DNA of 64,000 nt from Phytohabitans flavus (lineage in GTDB: Bacteria; Actinomycetota; Actinomycetes; Mycobacteriales; Micromonosporaceae), in contig NZ_AP022870.1 in NCBI RefSeq assembly GCF_011764545.1, positions 790,001 to 854,000 of the forward strand, in the 5' to 3' direction. The notes beneath the pieces were generated by a model, which did not search any database, had not been told where the DNA came from, and was given only the letters and a program-made list of their open reading frames with translations. The position numbers and the translations under genes are program-made. The first letter of the stretch is position 1, and every line of letters begins with the position of its first letter. Below, in pieces: positions 23,672-32,189 of the stretch.

Positions 23672-25561
23672 TCAGTCCCCGGTCAATCCGAGCAGGTCGA
23701 CGATCCGGTCCAGCGGCATGAGCCGCAGCGCCTGACGGGCCAGCATCAGCGTCCAGCTCGGTAGATCACCGCGGCGGTCCGCGTCGTCGAGTGCACGATC
23801 GATGGCGGCGCGGACCGCCCGCTCGACTGTGGCGTCGTCCCAGTCGACCGGTGCGAAACCGGGCTGGTCGGCGAGCGCGAGCACCAGGCGCTCCGCCGAC
23901 ATGTCCAGCTCGCAGGCGGCACCGTAGAGCGCGCTGTACGCGATGCGCTGGACCAGCGCGTCGAAGTCGTCGCCGGGGTAGGGGTCGGCCGGCGCGTCAC
24001 ACGGCTGGGTCTCGGCATACCGGCCGTAGCCGCCCGCGCCGGCCGCGGCCTCCGCACCGAGGAGACCGGCCGACAGCAGGACCGTCACCGCCAGGGTCGC
24101 CGCCGCCCCACCGCGGGCGGTGGTCCCGGCGGCGGGTGGCCGGTCTTGCCGCCGGCCCCCCAGCGCACCGCAGGCGAGCAGCGTGAGCAGCGTGACGCCG
24201 GCGGCCAGCTCGAACGCCGGCCGGAAGGCGCGGGTCAGGGTCGCCCGCAACCGCGCGTCGACCTCGGTGAGCAGGGCGGTCGTCTGCGCATCGCGCTTGT
24301 CGGGGGGCACGCTCTTCGCCACCTCGGGCACGGATCCGCGCGGACTGCCGGACACCGCGTCGCGCACGGTCAACGCCAGATCGATCTTCTCCTGTACCGG
24401 CAGCTTTGCCTCCAGCAGCACACCGGTGCCGGCGAGCAGGGCCCGTTCGCTGCCGTCCTCCAGCGAGCCGGCGAGCAGCGGGGCGATGAGGGCAAGACCG
24501 AGCACGAGCCCGGCGTGCTTGGCGGCGACGACCGAGGCGCCGGCGGGTACGAGCGGGGTGGCCGGGTGGAACGCGAGGGTGGCCAGCACCGCGACCACCA
24601 TGCCGGAGCCCGCGCCGCAGACGAAGAGCGCGACGGCCGCCCAACCCGGGTGCGCGGCCGGCAGGTAGCCGAGCGCGAGCAGCCCCGCGCAGAGACCGAG
24701 CACCCCGACGACGATCCTGGCCGCCCGGCTCGCCCGCGCGGTGAGCCGGGCGGCGAGGAGCGTGCCGGCGGGCAGGGCCATCATCACGACCGCGGCGTGC
24801 AGCGGGCCGAACCGCCAGACCTCCACGAGCATCAGCACGCCGAGGAAGAGGGCACCGACCAGGCCGGCGAAGAGCGTGAGATAACCGAGGTGGGCCAGGA
24901 TCAACGCGCCCCGATCGCGGATGGTGAGGGCCGCCGGGCCGAAGACCCCGGTACGTGGGTCGAGCGCGAGCGTGAGCGTGTCCGGCTCCTCGGAGCCGGC
25001 GCTGGTACGGGCGCCGCGCGCCGGCCGCCACAGGGCGGCGACGGCCACGACAAGCAGGCCCAACACCGCTGCGGGTACCTGGCCGAGGAAGATCATCTGC
25101 CAGTCGAACGCCTCGGTCAGGGTGCCGCCCAGAGCGGGACCGACTGCCAGCCCGACCGTCGCCGCGGCGCTCCACCACCGCCGCCCGCGCTCGGGGCCGA
25201 TCTCGTCGCAGAGCACCGCGAGAGCGCCGGCCAGCAGCGCCGCCGCGCCGATGCCCTGCACCACGCGACCGGCCATCAGCTGGGTCAGCGACGCGGCGAC
25301 CCCGCACCACGCCGAGCCCCCGGCGAAGAGCAGCAGCCCGCCCAGCGTCAGCGCCGTCGGGTGCAGCCAGCGGCGGAACGCGAAGACAAGCCCGGCCGCG
25401 ACGGTGACCGCGATCGCGTAGCCGGTCAGCACCCACGACACCCCGACCACCGTGGTCTCGAACCGGCTATAGATGGCGGGCAGCGCGAGCACGACGATCG
25501 ACGCGTCGGCGAAGGCGAGCGCGACTATGGCAGTCAGTACGATCGTCGACAATCTGCGCAT
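23672..25561 (-). CDS. MFS drug exporter with extra C-terminal domain
   Basis: This 629-aa protein has about 14 hydrophobic segments in the pattern of DHA2-family drug/proton antiporters. Motifs include GRVVQGIGAAALLAGALAVL after the fourth segment and ADASIVVLALPAI in the first, matching the family's DxTIVNVALP. A further hydrophobic segment near residue 510 is followed by about 110 soluble residues containing two cysteines (QPCDAP, AACELD). That is longer than usual, and the tail is likely extracytoplasmic. It probably exports the cluster product or another toxic compound. It is divergent from the P450 gene. Confidence 0.85.
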   Translation of the reverse strand: MRRLSTIVLTAIVALAFADASIVVLALPAIYSRFETTVVGVSWVLTGYAIAVTVAAGLVFAFRRWLHPTALTLGGLLLFAGGSAWCGVAASLTQLMAGRVVQGIGAAALLAGALAVLCDEIGPERGRRWWSAAATVGLAVGPALGGTLTEAFDWQMIFLGQVPAAVLGLLVVAVAALWRPARGARTSAGSEEPDTLTLALDPRTGVFGPAALTIRDRGALILAHLGYLTLFAGLVGALFLGVLMLVEVWRFGPLHAAVVMMALPAGTLLAARLTARASRAARIVVGVLGLCAGLLALGYLPAAHPGWAAVALFVCGAGSGMVVAVLATLAFHPATPLVPAGASVVAAKHAGLVLGLALIAPLLAGSLEDGSERALLAGTGVLLEAKLPVQEKIDLALTVRDAVSGSPRGSVPEVAKSVPPDKRDAQTTALLTEVDARLRATLTRAFRPAFELAAGVTLLTLLACGALGGRRQDRPPAAGTTARGGAAATLAVTVLLSAGLLGAEAAAGAGGYGRYAETQPCDAPADPYPGDDFDALVQRIAYSALYGAACELDMSAERLVLALADQPGFAPVDWDDATVERAVRAAIDRALDDADRRGDLPSWTLMLARQALRLMPLDRIVDLLGLTGD

Positions 25562-25822
25562 GCCCGAGTATGTGCAGCCAGTTCAACCAAGGGCATCCCC
25601 TATAACAATCCTGAGAAGCCGCTCAGTCGTCGCCCCGGCATCGGGGTGGAAGTGTCGGCGAGGCGGCGGCGGACCCCTATGCCCGGTACCCCTAACCTGC
25701 GGTGATTCCCTTGCTGAGGGCGCGCGGGCTCACCTAGGTTGAGGCGACGGCGCTGCGCGGCGAGTGGTCAAATACCATTCGCCCACTTCTGTTCCAGAAA
25801 TGAATGCAGGGAGTTGCGTGCC
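25562..25822. promoter_or_regulatory. Divergent promoter region, MFS exporter / P450, with CCCCTA repeats
   Basis: CCCCTA occurs at 25597-25602, 25674-25679 and 25689-25694, the last two as direct repeats 15 bp apart (ACCCCTATGCCCGGTACCCC). Downstream is a possible promoter for the P450: TTGCTG at 25711-25716, 18-base spacer, TAGGTT at 25735-25740. The repeats end 16 bases before the -35 box, a typical activator position. Confidence 0.5.
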
Positions 25823-26989
25823 ATGGTGCTTGTGGGTACCGATGAGCTGTTCCAAATCTACGACTGGGCCCGTGAGCTGCGCGAATCGGGGCCGGTGCAC
25901 CCGGCTGAGGATGGCACGTGGAAGGTTGTCCGGCACGCCGAGGCGCGCAAGGTCATGATGGACCACAAAATCTTCTCGTCGGATCTGCGGCCGCTATTCG
26001 GCAAAATCGGCGACGACGACTTTCCGCTGTTGTCGCAGAGTGACCCGCCGCGTCACCGCGAGCTGCGAAACATGATGTCGGCCGCGTTCACCGCGCATAA
26101 GATCGCGTCGCTCGAGCCGCAAATCGAGGCCGTCTCGGCGGAGCTCGTCGACTCGGTGCTCGAGCGCGGCGAAACCGACGTGGTCGCCGATCTGGCGATG
26201 CCGCTCCCGCTGATCGTAATCGCCGAGCTGCTCGCGATCCCGGCCGAGCGGCGGGAAGACTTCAAGCGGTGGTCCAACGCGTACATCAGCACCCTCGGCA
26301 TGCACGGCGAAAAGCCGCCGGAGATCGCCAAGGAGCTCGCCGAGCTCGAGGTCTACATGATGGGCTTGATCGCCGAGCGGCGACCCAACCCGAGTGACGA
26401 CCTGGTCAGCGTGCTGTGCCACGCCGAGCTCGACGGCAAGGCGCTGCCCGACAAGATCGTCATCGGCTTCTGCACCGCGCTTCTCGTCGCCGGGTACGTC
26501 ACGACGACCAACCTGCTGTCCAACGCGGTGCTCTGCCTCAACCGCTACCCCGAAGCCCTCCAGCTGATCCGCAAGCAGCCGGAGATCCTGCCCAATTTCG
26601 TCGACGAGGTGATGCGGTTCACCTCGCCGGTGCAGAGTTCGGTGCCGCGGCTCACCCGTGTCGAGACGACCCTCGGTGACCATGTCATCCCGGAAAAGGC
26701 GCTGGTGTTTCCGTACATCGGCGCGAGTAACCGCGACGAGCTCGTATTCGAGAAGGCCGACCAGTTCGACCCGACCCGCGACCCCAACCCGCACCTGGGC
26801 TTCGGGCACGGCGTGCACTTCTGCCTCGGCGCGCCATTGGCCCGGATGGAGGCGCGCATCGGGATCGGCATGATGGCGGAGCGCCTTCGTGGTGAGTGGC
26901 GAGTGCCGGAAGACGTCCAACTGGAGGTCGAACCCCCGCCCGCGTTCCTGTTCGGGCCGAAGGCGCTGCCGCTCAAGTGGGGTGAGTAG
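25823..26989 (+). CDS. Cytochrome P450
   Basis: This 388-aa bacterial P450 has the heme-binding loop FGHGVHFCLGAPLARME with Cys334, the ExxR motif EVMR (262-265), and the I-helix AGYVTTT (from 223). The usual acidic residue before the I-helix threonine (AGxE/DT) is Val here. ATG at 25823 is chosen because GCAGGGAG lies about 9 bases upstream; the longer frame to 25739 starts at the -10 box. A soluble monooxygenase of this kind would hydroxylate the polyketide or its aromatic ring, but the substrate is unknown. A strong terminator follows. Confidence 0.92.
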   Translation: MVLVGTDELFQIYDWARELRESGPVHPAEDGTWKVVRHAEARKVMMDHKIFSSDLRPLFGKIGDDDFPLLSQSDPPRHRELRNMMSAAFTAHKIASLEPQIEAVSAELVDSVLERGETDVVADLAMPLPLIVIAELLAIPAERREDFKRWSNAYISTLGMHGEKPPEIAKELAELEVYMMGLIAERRPNPSDDLVSVLCHAELDGKALPDKIVIGFCTALLVAGYVTTTNLLSNAVLCLNRYPEALQLIRKQPEILPNFVDEVMRFTSPVQSSVPRLTRVETTLGDHVIPEKALVFPYIGASNRDELVFEKADQFDPTRDPNPHLGFGHGVHFCLGAPLARMEARIGIGMMAERLRGEWRVPEDVQLEVEPPPAFLFGPKALPLKWGE

Positions 26990-27010
26990 CGCCGGCTGCC
27001 CGGTGGAGGG

Positions 27011-27050
27011 CCCCCTAACTGCCGGAAACCCCCGGCCGGCAGTTAGGGGG
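27011..27050 (+). terminator. Terminator after the P450 gene
   Basis: CCCCCTAACTGCCGG (27011-27025) pairs perfectly over 15 bp with CCGGCAGTTAGGGGG (27036-27050) around a 10-base loop. It lies 22 bases after the P450 stop. Confidence 0.85.
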
Positions 27051-27118
27051 TGCCTCGCTTTCCAACACTGGCTGGTAGGGGTGCCCAGGTGCTCGGGGCT
27101 TAGTAAGGATCAGATCGT

Positions 27119-28114
27119 ATGACGATGCAGATCGTGCGGGCACACTCGTACGGCGGGCCGGAGGTCCTGGCGGTCGAGGAGCTCAAACTCAGCCCTCCCG
27201 GCCCCGGCCAGGCCCTCGTTGAGATCGCGGCCGCCGCCGTTACTTTCTACGACGTTTGCAACCGGCGTGGTGACTTCGCCGACCGCGACTACTACAAGGA
27301 CGAGGCGGTGCTGCCGCTCTCGCCGGGTTACCAGGGCGCCGGCGTCGTCGTCGAGGTCGGCCCCGATGTCACCGACGTGCGCCCCGGCGACCGGGTCGTG
27401 TGGATCTGGGGCAGCGGCGCGTACGCGACGCACGTGGTGGTCCCCACCGCGAGCCTGATCCCGGTGCCGGACGACATCGACATGGAGCAGATGGCCGGCG
27501 CCCTCATCCAGGCCTTCGTCGCGCTGAAGCTCACGTCCGAGACCTACCCGGTCGCGGCCGGCGAGTGGTGCCTCGTGCAATCCGCCGCCGGCGGTGTGGG
27601 GTCGCTGCTCTGCCAGATGGCCAAGCTGCGCGGCGCCAAGGTGATCGGTGTCGCCTCGACCGAGGAGAAGGCCGCGGTCGCCCGCGAGGCCGGCGCCGAC
27701 GAGGTGATCGTCTCCACGACCGCCGACGTGCCCGCCGAGGTAAAACGGATCACCGGCGGTCCGGGCGTGCGCGTGGTCTACGACGGGGTCGGCAAGGACA
27801 CCTTCGACGACAACCTCGACAGCATCGCGCCGCGCGGCTACCTGATCGTGTACGGCCAGTCGAGCGGGTTCGTGCCGCCGCTCGACCTGATGACGTTGCA
27901 GAACAAGGGCTCGCTGTATCTCAACCGGTTCACGATCGACTACTACTTCACCTCGTGGCCCGACCAGGACTACCTGGAGAAGCTGTACGGCTGGATGCGC
28001 AGCGGCGACGTGTCGGTCCGCATCGACCGGCGCTATCCGCTGGAGCAGGCGGCCGAGGCACACGCCGCCGTGGAGTTCCGCAAGTCGGCCGGCCGGGTGC
28101 TGCTGGTGCCGTAA
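27119..28114 (+). CDS. Zinc-free MDR oxidoreductase (NADPH:quinone reductase-like)
   Basis: This 331-aa protein of the quinone oxidoreductase group has an N-terminal GroES-like domain ([32 protein letters not shown]). The NADPH-binding Rossmann motif SAAGGVGSLLCQMAKLRGA follows near residue 155. Zinc-ligand cysteines of alcohol dehydrogenases are absent. It probably reduces a quinone or enone in the cytosol; a quinone derived from the dihydroxybenzoate-primed polyketide would fit but is inferred. The ATG at 27119 is weakly preceded by AAGGAT. A TAGGGGT motif lies at 27076-27082, about 36 bases upstream of the start. Confidence 0.88.
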   Translation: MTMQIVRAHSYGGPEVLAVEELKLSPPGPGQALVEIAAAAVTFYDVCNRRGDFADRDYYKDEAVLPLSPGYQGAGVVVEVGPDVTDVRPGDRVVWIWGSGAYATHVVVPTASLIPVPDDIDMEQMAGALIQAFVALKLTSETYPVAAGEWCLVQSAAGGVGSLLCQMAKLRGAKVIGVASTEEKAAVAREAGADEVIVSTTADVPAEVKRITGGPGVRVVYDGVGKDTFDDNLDSIAPRGYLIVYGQSSGFVPPLDLMTLQNKGSLYLNRFTIDYYFTSWPDQDYLEKLYGWMRSGDVSVRIDRRYPLEQAAEAHAAVEFRKSAGRVLLVP

Positions 28115-28135
28115 GCGGAGGGGTCCGCGCGTGGT

Positions 28136-28170
28136 GCGGGTCGGGGAGCGTTGTACGCGCCCCGACCCGC
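28136..28170. terminator. Bidirectional terminator hairpin
   Basis: GCGGGTCGGGG (28136-28146) pairs with CCCCGACCCGC (28160-28170). It sits between the convergent oxidoreductase and serine hydrolase genes. Confidence 0.75.
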
Positions 28171-28176
28171 TCGCGT

Positions 28177-29562
28177 TTAGCTGGGCTCGCCTTCGAAACA
28201 GGGGGCGGAGAAGCTGACGCCGTCGAAGGTCTCCTGGGCGCGGGTGAAGCGGTAGGTCGCCCAGTGCAGCCGCGTGACCGTGCCGCTGGGGTCTCTGGTC
28301 AGCCGCAACAGCTCGCCCGCCTCCCGGCCCGACGTCGTGCGCAACACGTCGGGGGTGCCCGGCAGCGGCGCGAAGACGGCGGGTGGGCGGTCGGCAGGGT
28401 CGTCGGCGCCGCGGGCGATCAGCCGGCCGCCGCGCCACGAGAAGACGTACTCGAAACCCTCGCCCCACCAGCGGCCGAGCACCGACCGGTATGGCTCGGG
28501 GGCGGCCGGACCCGGGCGCCAGACCGGGATGGGCGCCGGCGCCTCGGCCACCACGGCCGGCAGCAGGCGGTGTGCCAGGCCAAGCACCGAGGCCGCGGTG
28601 CCGGACGAGCCGAGCACCGCGCAGCCGAGGCCGGCGGGGGTGTCGATACCGCCCCGCTGACCCAGCACGCAGGCCCAGAAGCCGGGCATGGCGCCGTAGT
28701 GACCAAGGTGCATGGCCCGATTTTCCTGCGGCACGACCATCACGCCGAGGCCGAAGCCAGCCCGCCACACGGTCTGGTCCGGCACGGACATCGGCCAGCG
28801 CATCTCGTCGAGCGTCGACGCGGCGAGCACGGTGCCGGACGGGTCGACGGTCTCCGGGTCGGCCAGGAAGGCGGCCCAGCGCGCCATGTCGCCGGCGGTG
28901 CTCCACAGTCCCGAGGCCGGACCGATCGCGCCGAGCTCGATGGGGGGCTCCGGCCTGGCGAGGTCGGAGTGCGCGTCGACGAGGTAGCCGGTGACCGCGT
29001 GCGGCCCGGGCTCGAGCGACGTGCCGGTCATGCCGAGCGGGCGCAGGATCCGCTCGGCGAGCACGTCGGCCCAGGGCGCGCCGCGCAGCTCGGAGACGAG
29101 ATGGCCGAGCACGGCGAACGAGAGGGTGGAGTAGTGGTACCGCGGCGGCCCGGTCACCACCCGCTCGGCGTTGGCGAGGTCGGCGAGCAGCTGGTCTATG
29201 TCGGGCGCCTTGAGCGAGTCCCACATGTCCCCGTACGGCTCGCGCTGTAGCCCCGCGGTGTGTGACAGCAGGCCCCGCACGGTGAGGCCGCGGTGGGCCG
29301 GCACGTCCAGGTGCTTGCCGATCGGGTCGTCGAGGTCGAGGAGCCCGTCGTCGCGGCACTGCATGACCAGTGTGGCGGTGACCGTCTTGGTGACGGATCC
29401 GACGCGAAACATGCTGCCGGCGCCGAGTGGTGTCTCGCCGTCGCTCTCACCGACCTGGCAGGTCCATAGAGGACGGTCTGCCTGATGCACGGCCACCGAC
29501 AGCGCGGGGATCCGCGCGTCGGCCTGGGTCCGTCGGACCATCCGCTCCAGTCGTGGACTCAT
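28177..29562 (-). CDS. Serine hydrolase of the beta-lactamase / esterase (class C) family
   Basis: This 461-aa protein has the SxxK nucleophile motif SVTK at residues 56-59 within FRVGSVTKTVTATL. A tyrosine motif YST at 144-146 stands where YxN is usual, and a later HLGHYGAMPG fills the third-motif position. Family members include class C beta-lactamases, D-aminopeptidases and esterases such as transacylating tailoring enzymes. ATG at 29562 is preferred, with GGAGGG about 12 bases upstream; further upstream codons are open but unlike the family. No signal peptide is seen from this start, suggesting a cytosolic esterase or acyltransferase. Role in the cluster is unknown. Confidence 0.82.
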   Translation of the reverse strand: MSPRLERMVRRTQADARIPALSVAVHQADRPLWTCQVGESDGETPLGAGSMFRVGSVTKTVTATLVMQCRDDGLLDLDDPIGKHLDVPAHRGLTVRGLLSHTAGLQREPYGDMWDSLKAPDIDQLLADLANAERVVTGPPRYHYSTLSFAVLGHLVSELRGAPWADVLAERILRPLGMTGTSLEPGPHAVTGYLVDAHSDLARPEPPIELGAIGPASGLWSTAGDMARWAAFLADPETVDPSGTVLAASTLDEMRWPMSVPDQTVWRAGFGLGVMVVPQENRAMHLGHYGAMPGFWACVLGQRGGIDTPAGLGCAVLGSSGTAASVLGLAHRLLPAVVAEAPAPIPVWRPGPAAPEPYRSVLGRWWGEGFEYVFSWRGGRLIARGADDPADRPPAVFAPLPGTPDVLRTTSGREAGELLRLTRDPSGTVTRLHWATYRFTRAQETFDGVSFSAPCFEGEPS

Positions 29563-29862
29563 CCGTTCGCTCGTCCCTCCGCTGATAAGGACTCTGCCGG
29601 GAAAACCGCTGTCCGAGCACGTTATCGCATTCCAGCATAGCTTCGTCAGGGTGTAAAAGAACCGTATGAACTCTCGCGCTAAAAGACGTTTGTTGGACTG
29701 GTGACGCCGACCCTTAATGCCCCCTATCAGCCCCTGAATCGCGGATGTGACCGCCCCGCCCACCCCTATTACCGGTGGTGTTCATTGTCCGTGGAGACGT
29801 CGGGCTTCTAGATTTACCGTGCACGGCGTAGCGGGTGGAGCAATCGAGGGAGCGCGTGGCCG
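29563..29862. promoter_or_regulatory. Divergent promoter region with triple CCCCTA-type direct repeat
   Basis: From 29710 the units ACCCTTA, CCCCTA and CCCCTG follow each other at steps of 11 and 10 bases, with another CCCCTA at 29763-29768. A possible promoter for the gene at 29863 is TTGTCC (29785-29790), 18-base spacer, TAGATT (29809-29814). No gene is seen in the 300 bases. Confidence 0.55.
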
Positions 29863-30360
29863 ATGACCGATGACACGGGGATCACCGAAGCCGAGAAGGT
29901 CACCCCCAGCGGCCCTCCACCAGCGCCTGAGCAGCTGCACCAGCTGGACTTCCTGCTCGGCCGGTTCGAGTGCGTCTTCAACAACGTGGTCGTCGACCCG
30001 CCCACGACGGTGGTCACATACTGGGAAACCCGAAAGACTCTCAACGGGCATTACTACGAGATGGACATCACCATGCCAACGGGTCAGTTTTCCGCCCGAT
30101 GGATCTTCGGGTGGAACGATGTCGAGGCGGGCTTTCTCTCGTACTATTACGACGACATCGGCAGCCAGGGCACCTCGATCGCGCCGGGATGGCAAGACGG
30201 GCACCTTGTGTTCACCGGTCAGTCAAACTACTTCGGTCATCGCATCACCAATCGCGACGACTTCGTCATCGTCGACGAAAATCACGTGCTCGACACCTCG
30301 TACGTCCTGGAGGACGGCGAGTGGGAGCTGGCCGGCACCTACGACTGCCGGCGGATCTGA
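29863..30360 (+). CDS. Unknown protein, cytosolic member of a paralogue pair
   Basis: This 165-aa protein has no signal peptide or membrane segment. It contains PPPAPEQLHQLDFLLGRFEC, LNGHYYEMDITM and SYYYDDIGSQGTS. The same blocks occur in the exported protein at 32919-33584 (PPAPAQLAELNFLLGTYKC, LSGHYYEMEY, YYYDDHDNKGT), so the two are related. The mainly beta-strand pattern resembles lipocalin-like/DUF1579-type proteins, but that is a weak match and no function is assigned. The ATG at 29863 has GAGGGA about 10 bases upstream. The DrrA-like gene begins 5 bases after its stop, so it probably shares that operon. Confidence 0.8.
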   Translation: MTDDTGITEAEKVTPSGPPPAPEQLHQLDFLLGRFECVFNNVVVDPPTTVVTYWETRKTLNGHYYEMDITMPTGQFSARWIFGWNDVEAGFLSYYYDDIGSQGTSIAPGWQDGHLVFTGQSNYFGHRITNRDDFVIVDENHVLDTSYVLEDGEWELAGTYDCRRI

Positions 30361-30365
30361 GAGTG

Positions 30366-31367
30366 ATGGACTACGCGATCCAGACCGAGGGTCTGGTGAA
30401 GCGGTTCGGGTCGGTGACCGCCCTCGGTGGGGTGGACCTCGCCGTGCCGGCCGGGACGGTGCTGGGGCTGCTCGGTCCCAACGGCGCCGGCAAGACGACG
30501 ACGGTGCGCATCCTCAGCACCCTGATGGCACCCGACGGCGGCACCGCCCGGGTCGCGGGACACGACCTGGTCAAGGAGCCCGGCCGGGTGCGCGAGCGGA
30601 TCGGCCTCACCGGGCAGTACGCGGCCGTGGACGAGGAGCTCACCGGCTACGAGAACCTGATCCTCATCGGCCGGCTGCTCGAGCTGTCCCGCCGGGAGGC
30701 CAAGCGCCGCGCCGGCCTGATGCTGGAGCACTTCAGCCTGGTCGAGGCGGGCAGCCGCTCGGTCAAGACGTACTCGGGTGGCATGCGGCGCCGGCTCGAC
30801 CTGGCGATGAGCCTGATCGGGCGGCCGCAGGTGCTCTTCCTCGACGAGCCGACCACCGGCCTGGACCCGCGGTCGCGGGGAGACGTGTGGGACCTGGTCC
30901 GGGGGCTGGTGGCCGACGGCGCCACGGTCCTGCTGACCACGCAGTACCTTGAGGAGGCCGACAGGTTGGCCAGCGAGATCGCGGTGATCGACCGCGGGCG
31001 GGTCATCGAGAAGGGCACGCCGGCGCAGCTGAAGTCCAAGGTGGGCGGGCAGAGCCTCGACGTGCGCCCGACCACGCGAGACGACCTGACCGCCGTGGCC
31101 GACCTGCTCTACGACGTGGTGGGTGTCAACGCCACGTACGACGGGGACGGCGGGGTGGCCTCGGTGGCGCTCGACGCCACCCGCTCGGGCACCGAGACGC
31201 TGACCACCGTGGCGCACAAGCTTGACGCGGCCGGCATCGAGGTGACCGAGCTGGGGCTGCGGCTGGCCAGCCTCGACGAGGTGTTCCTGGCACTGACCTC
31301 CCGTCCCGCAGACGAGCCGGCCGAGCCGCCGGCCGGCCGGCGAACTCGAATGGGGCAGAGCGCATGA
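30366..31367 (+). CDS. DrrA-type ABC exporter ATP-binding protein
   Basis: This 333-aa ATPase has Walker A GPNGAGKTTT, signature YSGGMRRRLDLAMSL, Walker B VLFLDEPTTGLD and the switch TTQYLEEADRLA. A C-terminal domain of about 100 residues is typical of daunorubicin-resistance (DrrA) proteins. ATG at 30366 is preferred, with an in-frame GTG 3 bases earlier possible. The stop overlaps the permease start (ATGA). With DrrB it would pump the product out and give self-resistance, a role inferred from family and position. Confidence 0.92.
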   Translation: MDYAIQTEGLVKRFGSVTALGGVDLAVPAGTVLGLLGPNGAGKTTTVRILSTLMAPDGGTARVAGHDLVKEPGRVRERIGLTGQYAAVDEELTGYENLILIGRLLELSRREAKRRAGLMLEHFSLVEAGSRSVKTYSGGMRRRLDLAMSLIGRPQVLFLDEPTTGLDPRSRGDVWDLVRGLVADGATVLLTTQYLEEADRLASEIAVIDRGRVIEKGTPAQLKSKVGGQSLDVRPTTRDDLTAVADLLYDVVGVNATYDGDGGVASVALDATRSGTETLTTVAHKLDAAGIEVTELGLRLASLDEVFLALTSRPADEPAEPPAGRRTRMGQSA

Positions 31368-32128
31368 CCCCGGTGCGTGCCGCACGGCACAGTGCGACCC
31401 TGGCCTGGCGCGGCCTTATCCGGCTCAAGCACGCGCCGGACGAGCTGCTTGACGTGCTGCTGATGCCGATCACGTTCGTGCTGATGTTCGTGTTCCTGTT
31501 CGGCAACGCGATCGCCGGCGACTGGCGCGACTACCTGCAATTCGTGCTCCCCGGCATCGCCGTGCAGGCGCTGATGTTCACGTCGCTCGGCACCGCCCTG
31601 GCGCTCAACACCGACATCCGCACCGGCGTCTTCGACCGGTTCCGGAGCATGCCGATCGCCCGTTCCGCGCCGCTCGTCGGCCACCTGCTCAGCGACCTCG
31701 TCAAGTACGTGGTCTCGCTGGTCGTGGTCTTCGGGTTCGGCACGGTGCTCGGGTTTCGGACGTCCGGCTCCGCGCTGGCGGTGATCGTGGGCGGGGCGAT
31801 GATCGTCCTGTTCGCCTTCACGATCTCGTGGATCGCCGCGCTGATCGGCCTGGTGGCGAAGAGCCCGGCCAACGTGCAGGCACTCGGGCTGCTGCTGGTC
31901 CTGCCGGTGACGTTCGGCAGCAACGTCTTCGTGCCCACTGACGAGCTGCCCGGCTGGCTCCAGACCTGGGTGAAGATCAATCCGGTCACCCAGCTCTCCG
32001 ACGCGGTCCGCGCCTTCATGCTTGACCAACCCGCGCACGACGCGCCACGCAACGCTCTACTGTGGATGGTCGGTCTGATCGCCGTTTTCGCGCCGCTCGC
32101 CATCAGGGCCTACCGCCGCCAAGCCTGA
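31364..32128 (+). CDS. DrrB-type ABC exporter permease (ABC-2 family)
   Basis: This 254-aa permease has six hydrophobic segments and the ABC-2 pattern LMPITFVLMFVFLFGNAI, FRSMPIARSAPLVGHLLSDL and VFVPTDELPGWLQTWVKINP. It is translationally coupled to the ATPase. The pair is a complete drug exporter. After it the plus-strand operon ends, and a 790-base gene-poor stretch follows. Confidence 0.92.
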   Translation: MTPVRAARHSATLAWRGLIRLKHAPDELLDVLLMPITFVLMFVFLFGNAIAGDWRDYLQFVLPGIAVQALMFTSLGTALALNTDIRTGVFDRFRSMPIARSAPLVGHLLSDLVKYVVSLVVVFGFGTVLGFRTSGSALAVIVGGAMIVLFAFTISWIAALIGLVAKSPANVQALGLLLVLPVTFGSNVFVPTDELPGWLQTWVKINPVTQLSDAVRAFMLDQPAHDAPRNALLWMVGLIAVFAPLAIRAYRRQA

Positions 32129-32189
32129 GCGACAGGGTCTCCTTGGCGCATGGTTCTGCGCCTCGGGTTCATCGGATCTGTCCACAGTG

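Noticed and set aside
27119-28114. Crotonyl-CoA reductase (extender-unit enzyme)
   Set aside because: It is too short (331 aa against about 445) and lacks the CCR-specific insert; it fits quinone oxidoreductases better.
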